From positions 4,030,001-4,094,000 of the forward strand of contig CAIIXF020000001.1 of assembly GCA_903813345.2 (NCBI GenBank): DNA of 64,000 bases, read 5' to 3'. Source of the DNA: Owenia fusiformis (taxonomy: Eukaryota > Annelida > Polychaeta > Sabellida > Oweniidae). The notes under the pieces are model-generated. The model was not told where the DNA came from and made no database searches. It saw only the letters and a list, made by a program, of their open reading frames with translations. Every line of letters begins with the position of its first letter. Position 1 is the stretch's first letter. The position numbers were made by a program, and so were the translations under genes. Below are positions 1 to 15,000 of this stretch, piece after piece.

Positions 1-3000
1 TTTACCTCCAAAGCATGGAGATGTCGCACAGCCATCCAAGTCATCAGAGCATGACTCCCCAGACCAACCATTGTAGCACTGACAGGAGGCATATCTAAAT
101 GTACCCTCACCACCCTAAATGGGAAAAGATGTAGAATATTACGTAATACATGCAGATTGGTCTTTCAAAAGTCAATTTACATTTAATACAACATTATAGA
201 AAATTCTGGAAATTGTATTATCCCCTATTCATTACCTATATCATTACCTTTGGTAGATCATAGTGACAAAGGCCTTCATGGTTGCACGCACACAGTATTA
301 GAGTAGGACGCATGACATCATACAGGCCACTAGAATCTGTTGCTATGATCTCTAGCTGCACAATATCTGAGCCAGGTAGCCACTGAAAGGTCGCTTCATA
401 TGCACCAGGTGATGATGGGCTCTCATTAGTTATTAACTCTCTCCTGTCCACTTCACCAGTGTTACTTGTCAGAGATACAGTGATTGAAACCTAGAATCAA
501 TATTTTTAATCTATATGGTGGAAATGGTGGAAATAAAATTAATTGTAGGGCAGAGTTTCACATTATCAATATCAGGGCTCAAAAATTCTCAATTAAGTAA
601 TAATATTTTTAAGAATAATCACTCAAGTCTTTATACAACAAGAATATTCGAAAATAATTAAATGAATCCTAATTGGTTTAAAACAATGGCTACCTGTTGG
701 CTATAACGATCATAGGCAGCTAGTGGAATAAACATCAATTGGTTTGCCTTGGCCTCAATTCTCTCAAGGACTGTTAGAAAGATGGGTGGTCCATCACCTA
801 AACAAATACAAAGTTACACAAAAATGTGTCTTGTTAGTGGAATATATCATTTCCTATTTAAGTTATTAGAAATAAATTCAAATGATTAAGTAAAATACAA
901 GCAAAATAGTAGCATGGGCGACTGAAACAGATTTTTTCATGTAAAATATTCAAAGATAAAGCATTTAATAAAGATTTTATTCAGTGATATCTAATGCATG
1001 ATATTTAATACATAGTAACATGTGTCACTGCAAAATTTGGTGTATATAGGTTGGGAAATAATAAAAAAGTGGCGAATTTTGGCCCACCATGTATTTGGTA
1101 CCCTCTCTTTCCATACCATTTTTATTATTCGAACATAAAACTGATGTGCAGAGTTTGATGTGGGTTCTGTATGCAACAGAGTGAAAATACATACATATTC
1201 ATCACATACATAAACTTCATAAAATTAAAAATTCCTAAAGTCAATTGTTATGTTACTATGACATCATTCTCTATCCATGGTATTACTATAACATCTCTTT
1301 TAAAATAGAAAATAACCCACTTACTTAATCTTTCATTGATAGAATCAAATGCCTCATTCTGGCTACTGATCCTTGATGCTGCCAATGGGTCTTCATACAT
1401 GATCATATCAAATAAACATGCATTGGACACTGGTGTGTTGTTATATAAAACGCAGTGTGCCAACTCTGAAGCACTCAATGTTATTGGGTCAACGATGTAT
1501 GGGTTGAAGTCAGGTCTGAAGTAGCTGTTAGCATTGTCAGGCTCCTGAGGATATATGCTGAATAAAGTGCCCTTTGCAGCATTTGTAGGCCCAAACACAA
1601 ATCTTAGGGACCCTATAAATACATGTTTACTGTATAAACCATACACAAATAATTGTATGAACTAATATATATGTAGAAGCATAATCCATGTTTTTTTAAA
1701 CAAGAAATATAATACACAAATGTAAAATACAGAAATGGTTGTATTTGTTTTATATCTGAATGTTGTGAGCATTTTTCATCTTTTTTTGCCTTTTCTCCAA
1801 TTCCTAATGAAACCCAGCAGTCCAAACTCTTTCGAACACCAGTAAGTCGCAAGTTGAAGGTTGAGAGTGAGGGTCACAGGTTAATCGGTTTTTATAGCAT
1901 TCCATTATTAATGACCATGTTTCAATTATGGGAGCAAAATCATTCAACAATCCAAATGACCAGATTTGACTGATTGATGGATTGAAAGCCCATGATATGA
2001 CATTGTACAGCCAAGTTATCACTGAAATAAATGACTACGAGTTCAGTTAGCAAATAGATGTAAAATAGAATATGTTTCACATTTCACCCTTTATATTATT
2101 TATACTTAGTATAAATAATATTTCATTTCAAATATATAATGAAATGAAATATTATTTATACTAAGTATCTTACAGAGAGGAAATTCAACCATTCTTTAAA
2201 ACAAGAAACATCCTCACACATTTAGATCACATATCAAAAATTCAAACTTACAACTTTCTCCAAACCTGTAGATATCTTCATTACTCAACAAGTGTGTATC
2301 AAATAATGCACCACGAGAGTCAACAATATCATTGTCGTCCACACCATCGAAATTGCCCATGAGGCCTCTGAAATAACTCTCCTGCAGAAGCAAAGGAACT
2401 TGTAAAGTCAATGCTAAAGCTCTATTCTTAGCCTCAGCAATCACTGTGATGTCTCCTGCAAATGCCAACACTACACTGCCATCTAAAACAAGGCAAATCT
2501 AATTTATAATGCATGTATCATCATGGAATTAACATGGAAAATGTCACCACCTGCCATTTGTTATATATGCTTTACACCAACTGCTGTGTCACAAAGAAGT
2601 TGGAGAATATAACAATATGGCACTACATGTAATATAGGAGGTTAAGGTTAGAAACTATTTAGAGCGATCAGAAGGTACTGTAAAATGTTTGGAGCAATCT
2701 TCAAGCCAAAGATTTCAGGATTGATGGTTTTAAAGCACTTACTGGTTTTGGCAACAGCAGCTCCATGGATGACATCTCCGGGTTTATATACATCTTCATC
2801 TACGACCACATCGACATCCATAGCATCTGAGCTGAGGTAGGCTTGCAGACGTGGACCATCACCCACTCTCCCTGCCACACCACTAAAATCAGAGTTATCT
2901 TGATACTTGCGTAGTTTTAGGCCTTCTTTTGACTTTATCAGCCTACATGTACATAAAAAAGCTAGCTTTATTGTGACCATGCATCCTTTGTCCAAAATAT

Positions 3001-6000
3001 CACAATTAGAACTTCAATTGTTTTAGCTAAAGGGTGAAACATATTTCACATTGGATTACATACCTAGTAGAGTAACCTACTTTGTATCGGAGTCAATAGA
3101 AAAGTGGCAGGCTACAAAGACCTTATACAAATATCTACCTAACATAAATTACCTAACAACTTGTTCTTAGTTTCATTTATAGAAGGAAATAAGTGATGTA
3201 TGTGTGACATCACAATACAAAGCTGCCTTGATAATAATGGTATACTTGTACAATGAATTGATTCAATGTATCAAATATCTGTTAGGTATACATGTATTAC
3301 CATTCTGAAAATGAAAATGACAACACGAGACAATGAGATGCGGAATAATTACTCACTTATTTCTATAGTTTCACTTACCTGATATACACAGCCTGTTTGC
3401 CATCAGGATGCACAGTGTCTGCAATGGAGGTCCTTATCTGCAGCATAATGTCAACAAGGGCCCCAGTTTTGGACCAAAGAAGCATGTATTCACCATAACC
3501 ATTAAATGTATACTCATACGCATCAAGGGTACTGTAATGTGGACCACCAAGAATATAACCTAAAAAGCAACAAAATGAACATGTAATTGACACGTGGAAT
3601 TAATATTGCCAGTGACTTACATTGTTCAGTTCTTTTATGACTTTTGCAAAAAATGAAATTCATCTCACCTTGTTCCAAATATTTGTACGCCAAACTATTA
3701 GCAAGTGGCCGCTTTTCAATATAGCGATCACAATATGATGTCATCTTAACATCCTCACAGCAGAGTTTGTATGGGAGGTAGTCATGTTCATGGTGCAGCT
3801 GTGCATCTATGTTTGGAGAGTACCTCATGACAAGCCCCAGATCAGAGTAATCAACCCCCAGATGGTAGTTTCCCACTAATGTACTAGAGGACTCGTAGCA
3901 ACATCGGACACTAGCACCTGGACAATAGACACCATTATTATATTACCACCTTTCATAAATGCCACATTTCAAGTTGAATTTGAATGCTGCAATCATTATA
4001 TAGCATGAACCTTGAAATTATCAAAGTGTTACCACAATCTCCTATGTTGTCTAAATTGTTATGATTATCCTTAGTGTTACATTAATAGTATGTACAGTAC
4101 ACTGATGTAAAGCTATACCTCATCTCTGAAGTCTCAACATTTAATTGCCCAAAGTGTTACCATTGTCTGAAGTGTTACCATTATCTAAAGTGTTGTCAAC
4201 CAGTGTCTGTAGTGATACCAATATCAATATCATCTTGTCTACAGTGTTACCATTATCTAAAGTGTTGTCAACCAGTATCTGAAGTGATACCAATGTCAAG
4301 ATCATCTTGTCTACAGTATTACCATTATCTTAAGAGTGAATAATTACCATTGCCTAAAGCAACTAATTTGTTGTAGCAGTAAAAGCCACTTGTAGTTGGT
4401 AACTCTTCTCTTAGGAAGTTTCTGTCAAGGTCTGCTAGCTCTGTGCTTGGTGGACAGACATTGTTAACACCTTCTGCCCAATCACTTGCACTACCCTCAT
4501 TCTAGAATAGAAATGTTACATGGATAACAGAAATTGAGGGATTGCAAGGTATGTTATGTTAATAATTGTTTAAAACAAATAAGTTTGAATTGTTTGAATC
4601 TAAAACAATTTGTTCATGAAAGGTATATATCTGGTCTAACCGATGCAACAATGCAACAATTTTTGGATTAATAACATAATTTCTCACAAAAAATCATTTC
4701 TCACATTTAACCAATCATTGCAGCGCTTCCTTGGGTTAATAAAGCTATCATCATTGAAATCCAATCTATAGCCTGCTATGCCTTTAACATTAAGACCCTG
4801 GAGGTTTTTCTCTGATACTCTATATGCATTGAGGCTGTCAGGTGTGGCGGCCCATTCGCCAGAGTTCTCATCCTCAACCACAAAGAGTGTATCATCAGAT
4901 CTACAGAGGAAATATCCGATTTTCGCTGGGTAGCCATTGTAGCGGAACAGGTTTTCTGAGAAGCTGGAATTTTAAGGCAATGGTTAAGTAAATGATTGTT
5001 GAATTTAAAGTGAATCTTTTGAGAAAACCTCCTTTCCACAAAATCTAAGTTTTTCATTTCCAACCAAAGTAATGAAGCAATGAAATTCTATACCATGAAA
5101 TAAATCTACTTCATGTATATTCTGTCTTTTGACCCATCACAGGGGACCATGTTCAGGGTCAATAAAAGCAGAAAAGTTTAAATTTTTAACTTTCATTTTA
5201 AAGATCTCTCTGAAAAGTTTATTATTCCTAAATGAAACACATTTTTTAGGGCAAATGTTCTTACTTGTAGCCAGTAGGCTGCCAGGTCATCCCCTCATCT
5301 TCATAGATAAAGAAAGTGAATGATGATATTGAGTTTGTCACGATTATGGCTTGGAATGTATTTCGCTGAAATATACAGTATACATGTAGTACTATGCATT
5401 TTTTAAAGCATGGCTTGAGAAAATGGCAAGCTATGGACACATACATCCTTCTTGAAATGACAAAAATCTTCTCTGACACTAATTAGACCACATGCGTTCA
5501 TACTTAGAATACCATTAGTGTGAACCATTAGTTATTCCTAATAAAGTCACAATTCATCTACTTCTATAAATTGATTTGTTCAATAAGAAATGTTGACCAT
5601 TGTGTTAATGGACAATCAAAGAAGTGACGACAAAAAATATTTGTGGAGTTACACACCTCCGTGGAGCTAGCAGGATAAGCTGGAGCCATGTTATCCCATG
5701 TGGCTTTCAGTATAAACTCAGGCTGGTAGTCAAACACACCTAAGACACTGAGCATAAGATACTGAACTTGAGACACAATGTCTGTGTGTGTCTTGTCATA
5801 GACTTGATACCACACCTACAACATGTGAACAGTGTATAAATATTGGCTATAATATGAAGGGATATATTGTATATTTAAGTTTATCCTGAGGGATGATATG
5901 ATATGTTCCCAAGGGATCTATGTGAACCCCCACATTATACAAACAAATAAAAAATATCTTGAGTGAGTAGTTACTGCAGGCATTGTACATTGAGTAGATG

Positions 6001-9000
6001 ATATTTTGTGAAGACACCTACAAAAGTGTGTTGTTTTTGAACAGATGTCTCAAGACAATGTGTGCAATAAATAAATGCTATTCTGCATCATACAAACAAC
6101 CAAAACATTTGTGTCATTGTATGTATGTCCCAGATAAATGAGAATGCATTGGAAGCATACAACTCATGTATTAAGTATCCTATGTAAAGCACTACCTTAA
6201 AGAACCTTGAAGAAGGGTGATTGTCTGCCCAGAATGGCATAATAAAACCACCTATTTCTTCCTCCATTGTTGGCAGTGTATACTGTGCTAGGTTCACAGT
6301 ATGTTTGAACGTGTTCTTCTGGAAAGATGGCACTAACTTGTTGCTGATTATGATCATACCATTTTCAACGAGCTGGAAGGAAAGCCGTCAAAGTTAATAA
6401 ACATAGAGCTCAAAGTACATGAAATTATAAAACCAAGGAGCCATCCAAAACTTAATGAACTCATTAGCATACTTGGTGAAGATTGCATGCCATGATTATG
6501 AAATATTGATATACTACCATTCTTGCTGCAGGGGTATTTTACAAGTATGAATTTAAGCATAAATGATGTCTTTTGAAGAAGGATGACACTACATTCGTCA
6601 TTAAGTTATAACTAAACAAGTCATCTCAGAAACTTACATAAAGTGAGTTGTACAGCTGACCATCTATTGTTGGGAATCCCTCATCAATTGTGATATAGTC
6701 AGAGACTCTTTCTTTGCCCACATGGCTGTATTGTGTCACCTCAATGTCTCCCACTTCAGCACCAAAATCAAACAAACGCTTCTCTACATTGAACAAGAAA
6801 GAATAACTCATTAAAGATGGAATGGTGATCAGCAAATTAATGTACGAGGCCCGATCAGAAAGTAAGTAACCAAGTGCTCTTATTTTTCCATACTTTATTC
6901 AATCACATTGAAATTTTCACAGATGATGTAGAAAATATTGACCTATTTAACAAGATCTAAGGAAATGGTCTTGCGTCAATTCCATTGTTATGGCTGTTGC
7001 TATGGTGACAATTGTTTTGGGTAGGCGGGGCACCCTTTTGTGGCGTTTGAAGATACTCAGGTAGAGTTTTTCTACATGTTGTTATACCCCCAAATATATC
7101 AAATTTACATGTGTGACTACATTTTAATTCCTAGTTCTCCCAAATAATCGCTACCAAAGTCAATGCAGTTAAAGCATTGAATCAAAATGATAAAAGCTTA
7201 AGAGTAAGTCTTTGGTTTCTCGTATCCTAGTTTGGACTATTGCAGCATTTGTGTTTGAGAGATTGTTATTATGTGTTTTATGTTATAAGTAAAAACTGTA
7301 CAATGAACAAGAAGTACACAGATACATACCTATACATTTCAGTGTGTCTGAGCCTGGTTTTGGTTTGTATCTTTTATCACAGTGGCATAAATGTGAACCA
7401 ATTATGTTCTCACATGTTGAGTGGGCAGGACAGTTGTGGGTTTCCTCTGAACACTCATCAATATCTGTAAATACAGAAAGACTTACCCTGAAGTTCAGCA
7501 AGCCACACTAGACTCTGATTATAACATGATTTAAGTTTTATTGCTGTATCTGAACAATTTCATATTTAACTTGAACTTAAATGAAAGTTGTAATAGGAAA
7601 TGTATGCATTTTCTGATGAGATCTATATGAATGCACTGCAGGTCAGAAAGTGTCTCTGATTTGAAAAGTGCAGACAAATACGAGTTTTTCTAAGGATAAA
7701 ATTAAGAGAAAAAAACATCAAATGGGGAAAGTCATAAATTGATATTTCTTACCAATGCAGTCTCTTTCTTGTGGTTTGAATCCCTGTTTACAAGTACAGG
7801 TGAAACCACCAGGTGTGTTCATACAGGTGGAGTTAATGTGGCAGTCATTTTTAGAGAACTCACTCTCCTCTGCTAGACTACACTCATCAATATCTGAAAA
7901 TGTTTTATTCACATACATTATATGAGTAGTAACTACATAAACTGCTAGCCTAAATTGTTCAGGTACAATGTCGGTATCATCTTCCACATCTTTTCTCAGA
8001 TTTTTCTTTGCCTGAAAAAAAGGTATTCAATCTTTTTTACTTAGTTTTTGAATTACTTTTAATTTTCTCAATTGTACTTCATGTTTAACAAAATCAATGT
8101 TCGCAAAATCGATATGGGCTGCAAGTATTGTTTGGATATGTTGTCTGTACATCGTATATTAAACACTTTCACTCCTATACATCAAAGGTTTACTCTTGTC
8201 TATGTTTTCAAGGCATTGTTTTCAATTCAATGAATTGAAAATAATCAATGAAAAATACATGACTTTTTTCATCTGTTGAAACAAAACCTTGAAAATCCAT
8301 TGAACAACCATAATACAACCATTGATGTCCAAAATTCAAGATTGAACATTTTTAACAGGGATATACCTTCACATCTAAGGAAGATTTCTGGATTCGTCTC
8401 ATTCATCTTTTTAGTATATCCTATGGCACAGTCACAACTGAAGGACTTGCCCTTGTCCTGGTACAGACAAATACCTCCCTTATCAGCAAAGCAGGGGTCC
8501 TTGTCACACCATTTGATGTGATCTGAAAAGAGCAATTAGTCATTTAATGGATCATTTTTATAACTTTTCGAGTTTGTCATTTAAACATCCTTTAAAATGT
8601 GTTCAGTGAAGATTTTATAAGTGTATGCTTTTATATGTAGACTTCAAATAATGTATGATATCACTTTCATTTGAATATCTTATGACTTAAATCCAGAATA
8701 TTTTTATTTGCATCTAGCTAATCTATTGTAACATTGCCAGAAGTAATAGGTCAAGATTATCATATTCTACTATACCATCTTCACAGCCCCTGATAAAGCA
8801 ATCTGTGCTTAGAGTGTTAGATATGCCATTCTCCCAGAGACAGTAGCGCCCTCCATTAGCGGGGGCAGGGGAATCACAAGTTCGATGTCTGCAACGAAAA
8901 GAAAGTACTCTTGGTAATTGGGCTAAACAAAATATCAGAAAATAATTCTATTTCACTAAGTAATACTTGTCTCAGAAGACATTCTCAGAAGTTATTCCTA

Positions 9001-12000
9001 TATTTCATAAAGCCTCAAACAGGCTTGTGATTTACTCAATAAGATAAAAGATAAATTCAAGATTTTTATAAAGATTTATCTAAATTTACCTGTAGAATTT
9101 TCCAGGTCCACAACCAGAGCTACAATCTGTCAGACTGATTGCTGACCACTCACTCCATCCACCATTTGCTGGAGTAGAGTTTAAATTTCGTTTTCAGAAC
9201 TTGGTGAAATAAACAAAATACTAACAGTATGTTGTCCTTAAGTGACTCATAGCGTCCTTTTCAGTATTCTTGAGCAAAATAAAGACTTCATTTTCACCAC
9301 ATCAGGTCTACACATAATGATGTATAAAAATTGTTACTTTTGAAGTTTGGATTATATACACTGTATCAGTGGTAATTTTTCCTAATCATTTAATTGCCTT
9401 AATTGCCAGGTTCGGAAAATTAAATGTCGGAAATATTATCTTCATAATGTTAACCAATGGGAAGTTTTTTGTCATTAGGAAAATTAAAATTAGGAAAAAA
9501 TAATAAACTTGACCATTCGTCAAATTAACCACTCAGATTTAATTCCACTTATACAGTATACATGGAAAGACAGTTTTCCAAAAAGACAACAGAAACAACT
9601 TATAACTATATGAACTTCAAGACAAATATGTGGACAAACAGGATCTGAACTTATGAGCAATTCCTGAGAGGATATATAATAATCCTCCTTTCTTTTGTAA
9701 CTTACTATGTTCACAGGCAGGTCCAGAGAATGTGTCTCTGCAATCGCACGTGAAGCTGTTAACGCCCTCTATACACTCTCCTTTATTGTTGCAAGAATCT
9801 TCTTTACAATCGGGAATATCTGCAAAAAAATCGTATTAAAACAGTATTGACATAACACGAGGGTTTCTCATACAAAGGTTGTGAAGTTCACAGAATATAT
9901 GTGAGTAATATAATCAGAAGTCTACTTTTTAGAAAAAAGTTCTCTAAAACAAAAAAAAAATTAGTACTGTGGGTACTGGGCTCACATGGTGACAGAAAAA
10001 AACGGATATAATTTTTTGTTGCAAAATTATTTCAAGCAGTCTGTTTCTCAGTCAATTAAAATGGCTGAAAAAAAAAACGGATATAATTTTTTGCCAATAA
10101 TTTGTAACAAAATTATTTCATACAACTACTCTTTACAGTGACATGGCTTTTTGCAATGCAAGACACCTGAAATTATTTGTAAAGCTAGGAAATGGGCCAA
10201 AATTGAATGGCAACCATTTTGAAATCAGGCAAGCTTTTGAACCAGGAGTCATAGGGGAGTTTTTTGTATTGATGTTGAACAAAAATAACTTGAAACTGGA
10301 ATCCTATCGACAGAGGTTTTAAGCAAATGGTCCAAAAGAGGATTTCGCGAGACAGATGGACAAATCAATGTTAACTAAAATGGCTGAAAATAAAAAAAAT
10401 GGATATAATAGTTTGCCGATTTTTTGTAACAAAATTATTTCATACAACTACCTTTTACAGTGACATGGCTTTTTACAAGGCAGGACAGCTGAAATTATTT
10501 GTAAAGCTAGGAAATGGGCAAAAAGTGAATTTCGCGAAACAAGAATAGCAACCATTTTGAAAGTAGGCGAGCTTTTGAACCAAGAGTCATAGGAGAGTTT
10601 TTTGTATTGATGTTGAACAAAATTAACTTAAAATGGGAATCTTATCGACAGAGGGTTTAAGGTAAATGGTCCAAAAGTGGATTTTGCGAGACAGATGGAC
10701 AAATCAATGTTAACTAAAATGGCTGAAAATAAATAAATGGATATAATTTTTCGCTGATTTTTCGTAACAAAATTATTTCATACATCTACTCTTTACATTG
10801 ACATGGATTTTTATCAAAAGTGAATTTCGGAAGACAAAAATGGCGGCCATTTTGAAAATAGGCGAGCTTTTGAACCAGGAGTCATAAGGGAGTTTTCTGA
10901 ATTGATGTCGAACAGAAATAACTTAAAACAGGAATCCTATCGACAGAGGTTTTAAAACGTGCCACTGTTATTGACAGAAAGTGGATTTCGCGAGTCAAAA
11001 AGACAAATCAATGTTAACTAAAATGGCTGAAAATAAAAAAATGGATACAATTTTTCGCTGATTTTTTGTAACAAAATTATTTCATATATCTAATCTTTAC
11101 ATAGACATGGATTTTTACAATGTAGGACACCTGAAATTATTTGTAAAGCTAGGAAATGGGCCAAAAGTGAATTCCGCGAGACAAAAGTGACGGCCATTTT
11201 GAAAATAGGCGAGCTTTTGAACCAGGGGTCATAGGGGGGTTTTCTGTATTGATGTTGAACAGAAATAACTTAACACAGGAATCCTATCGACAGAGGTTAG
11301 CTAGGAAATGGGCTAAAAGTGAATTTCGCGAGACAAAAGTGAAGGCCATTTTGAAAATAGGTGAGCTTTTGAACCAGGAGTCATAGGGGAGTTTTCTGTA
11401 TTGATGTTGAACAGAAATATCTTAAAACAGGAATCCTATCGACAGAGGTTTTAAAACGTGCCACTATTGTTGACGGACGGACAGACAGACGGACAAGTGA
11501 GTGATTGCAAAAGCTCACCATGTGAGCTAAAAACAGCTTTTGATTCCATTTGAAATAATATTTTGACGTTCATAACGTAGATCAAACTTGGCATCATGGC
11601 ACTTTATATAAAATGTGTCTGTACCTGTGCAATTAAAGCCATCTCCTTGGAAGCCATCTTTGCAGTAACATGTAAAACTACCATCAGTATCTTTGCACTC
11701 TGCATGCTCACTACAGGGTAGGTCAGATTCCATGCACTCATTTATATCTAAATAAATGAAGTGTGCCAATCAGTAGCAGAATACATTTACATGGTGGATG
11801 GGAATCAACAGCAAAAGTTAGGCATAAAAAACAACATAAGCAAAGTTTTGGCACTTGTGCGTACATGTCTGGTGACTATAAAAGCAAAAATAGCAATAAA
11901 AAGATAATTTCAGGTGAGCCTTGTTGGTTCACACATAGGCTTCAAAATATTTTTTAGTGATAATAGCAAATATTATCTGCTAGCATTTAGGTTTGCACTG

Positions 12001-15000
12001 TGCATTGTTTTATTTGAAATACGATAAATGAATCCTGAATCTATGCATTTTCATGACAAGAACTTTATGAACTAGCTTACTACTGCAAACTTGGTAACCA
12101 TCGTCAACATGTTCAGAGTAGCCCTTGTTGCATATACACTGGTGTGTGCCAGCAAGGTCTAGGCAGTGGGAGTTAGGTATAGTAAGACAAAGGGTGTCAT
12201 CTATAGCACATACATCAATGTCTGAAACATACAATAAACATATTAATACACAAGTACATGTACATTAGCACATACATCAATATCTGAAATATAGAAAAGA
12301 CATAAATATTTTCATTATTATTTAATAACAATTCAACTACAGTTCAAGTAAACCACTTTCAACACTAATTTTTAATTAGTTTCAATTTATTGGTTAATTG
12401 CGGTTGACCCAATAAATCAAACACATACGTAATTAAACATCACAAATCAATACATTTGTAATGTACATGTTTACTGAGACTAACATAAAATAATATTTCA
12501 TGTTAGTCTCAGATGTTTATAACTGACCTACGCAGGTGAATCCATCTCCAGCAAATCCTGTGAGACACGTGCATTGAAAGCCTGCACCAGCGAGACTGTC
12601 TATGCTGTAAGGAAGGTCTGTACATGTGGCGTGTATGTCACAGTTGTGAACACCACTGTCACACTCATTCACAGAATCTGAAACCCATTAGTAATTCGTA
12701 AATAATCAGCCAGTTGTTTGAGAAAAATTCTTTAAAAGTTTTTAAAGTCTGCTTTGTTAACAAAAATGGTTGGTGAAACAGATTATGTCAGTGTATGTGT
12801 AGCATTTATTGCAAATTTTAAAGTTGTTATAGTTACATTCTTACCTCCACAATCTAATATGAATCTATAGAATTGTATATTGTTAATCATGTTGTCCTCT
12901 GTCTTGTTGTTTGCAGTTATATGTACACCGAGGTATGGGTGTTGCCAACAGTACTGGTAGACAGACTTTGTAAGAGGAATAGAGAGTCCAAACCCACTCA
13001 AGTCAATGGTCACTGTGCTTTTCATACCTATTTCAGCCTAAAAGAAATGTTCAAATAGGTAAAACGACTGTTTTTATTTTATTCAACAAAAATGTGTTTA
13101 TGTTGGTTGTACATCGTTTCAGATCACTATGATGATAGATCAAACTTGGTAACAAATTTGCATCATCCCAATAATTTCAAAAATCTCACTGCATAATTGA
13201 AGAAATCAAACTGAAAGGATAGTTAATCTACTATCTAACCCAAAGCTAAACATTATTTGCCAGGATAATCTCTTACCTGTAAAACCTTGAGTTGCTCTGA
13301 ACTCATTTCCCCAAATGGTAGAATGAGATCATCTCCCCCAAATATGGGATCATTAGACAACACAAACATCATATCAAAATTGGTATCTAGTCCTGTTTTC
13401 TGAGGAAACATTGCATTCCCAGTGGTTGTGACAAGTATATCTATGGTATATGAGAGTTCCTGACCAGGCATATAAGTTCCAGCTTGTAAATTGTCTATGG
13501 TGAACTTCTGCAATTTGATGTCTATGGAATCATCTGTAATTCAGAGGATATCCTGTTATTCATGAGGGATATCAAGTTGTCACTGTGTAATCCTTACTAA
13601 AGCAGCCGAATGACAGCCATTCATCATTTCATGTGTTATTGTATACAAAAGTTGAGATTCCCACAAAACAAGTGCACACACTTGTAATAATAAATGTTTA
13701 AATCAGTATTCAAATTTTCTTGAATATTCATTTGAATCCTGGATTAGAAGGATGTACATATTTTCAAAGTACTCGATCAGAAATGTATTTTCCTAACTCA
13801 CCATTACACTGATCAGGGCGCATGGACACTCCAGTAACATAGGTATTAATATCATTGAAGTACTCACCATTACACTGATCAGGGCGCATGGAAACTCCGG
13901 TAACATAGGTATTAATATCATTGAAGTACATGTACTCACCATTACACTGATCAGGGCGCATGGACACTCCGGTAACATAGGTATTAATATCATTGAAGTA
14001 CTCACCATTACACTGATCAGGGCGCATGGACACTCCAGTAACATAGGTATTAATATCATTGAAGTACATGTACTCACCATTACACTGATCAGGGCGCATG
14101 GACACTCCGGTAACATAGGTATTAATATCATTGAAGTACTCACCATTACACTGATCAGGGCGCATGGACACTCCAGTAACATAGGTATTAATATCATTGA
14201 AGTACTCACCATTACACTGATCAGGGCGCATGGAAACTCCGGTAACATAGGTATTAATATCATTGAAGTACTCACCATTACACTGATCAGGGCGCATGGA
14301 CACTCCAGTAACATAGGTATTAATATCATTGAAGTACATGTACTCACCATTACACTGATCAGGGCGCATGGACACTCCAGTTACATAGGTATTAATATCA
14401 TTGAAGCACTCACCATTACACTGATCAGGGCGCATGGACACTCCAGTAACATAGGTATTAATATCATTGAAGTACATGTACTCACCATTACACTGATCAG
14501 GGCGCATGGACACTCCAGTAACATAGGTATTAATATCATTAAAGTACTCACCATTACACTGATCAGGGCGCATGGACACTCCAGTAACATAGGTATTAAT
14601 ATCATTGAAGTACTCACCATTACACTGATCAGGGCGCATGGACACTCCAGTAACATAGGTATTAATATCATTGAAGTACTCACCATTACACTGATCAGGG
14701 CGCATGGACATTCCAGTAACATAGGTATTAATATCATTGAAGTACTCACCATTACACTGATCAGGGCGCATGGACACTCCAGTAACGTAGGTATTAATAT
14801 CATTGAAGTACTCACCATTACACTGATCAGGGCGCATGGACACTCCAGTAACGTAGGTATTAATATCATTGAAGTACTCACCATTACACTGATCAGGGCG
14901 CATGGACACTCCAGTTACATATGTATTAATATCATTGAAGTTATCTTCATTTGTCTCATCAACCTGTAAAAGTATATCTACCACTGCTGCCACCTTTATT

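Noticed and set aside
1804-2022. Minus-strand 72-residue frame between exons
   Set aside because: No fitting splice sites, no family motif, and the flanking exons already join in phase without it.
13793-14884. Second-frame reading (MVSTSMILIPMLLECPC type) of the 66-bp array as a separate repetitive protein
   Set aside because: It is a frame shadow of the in-frame exon repeat. The frame continuous with the upstream CARDB-like exon is the supported one.
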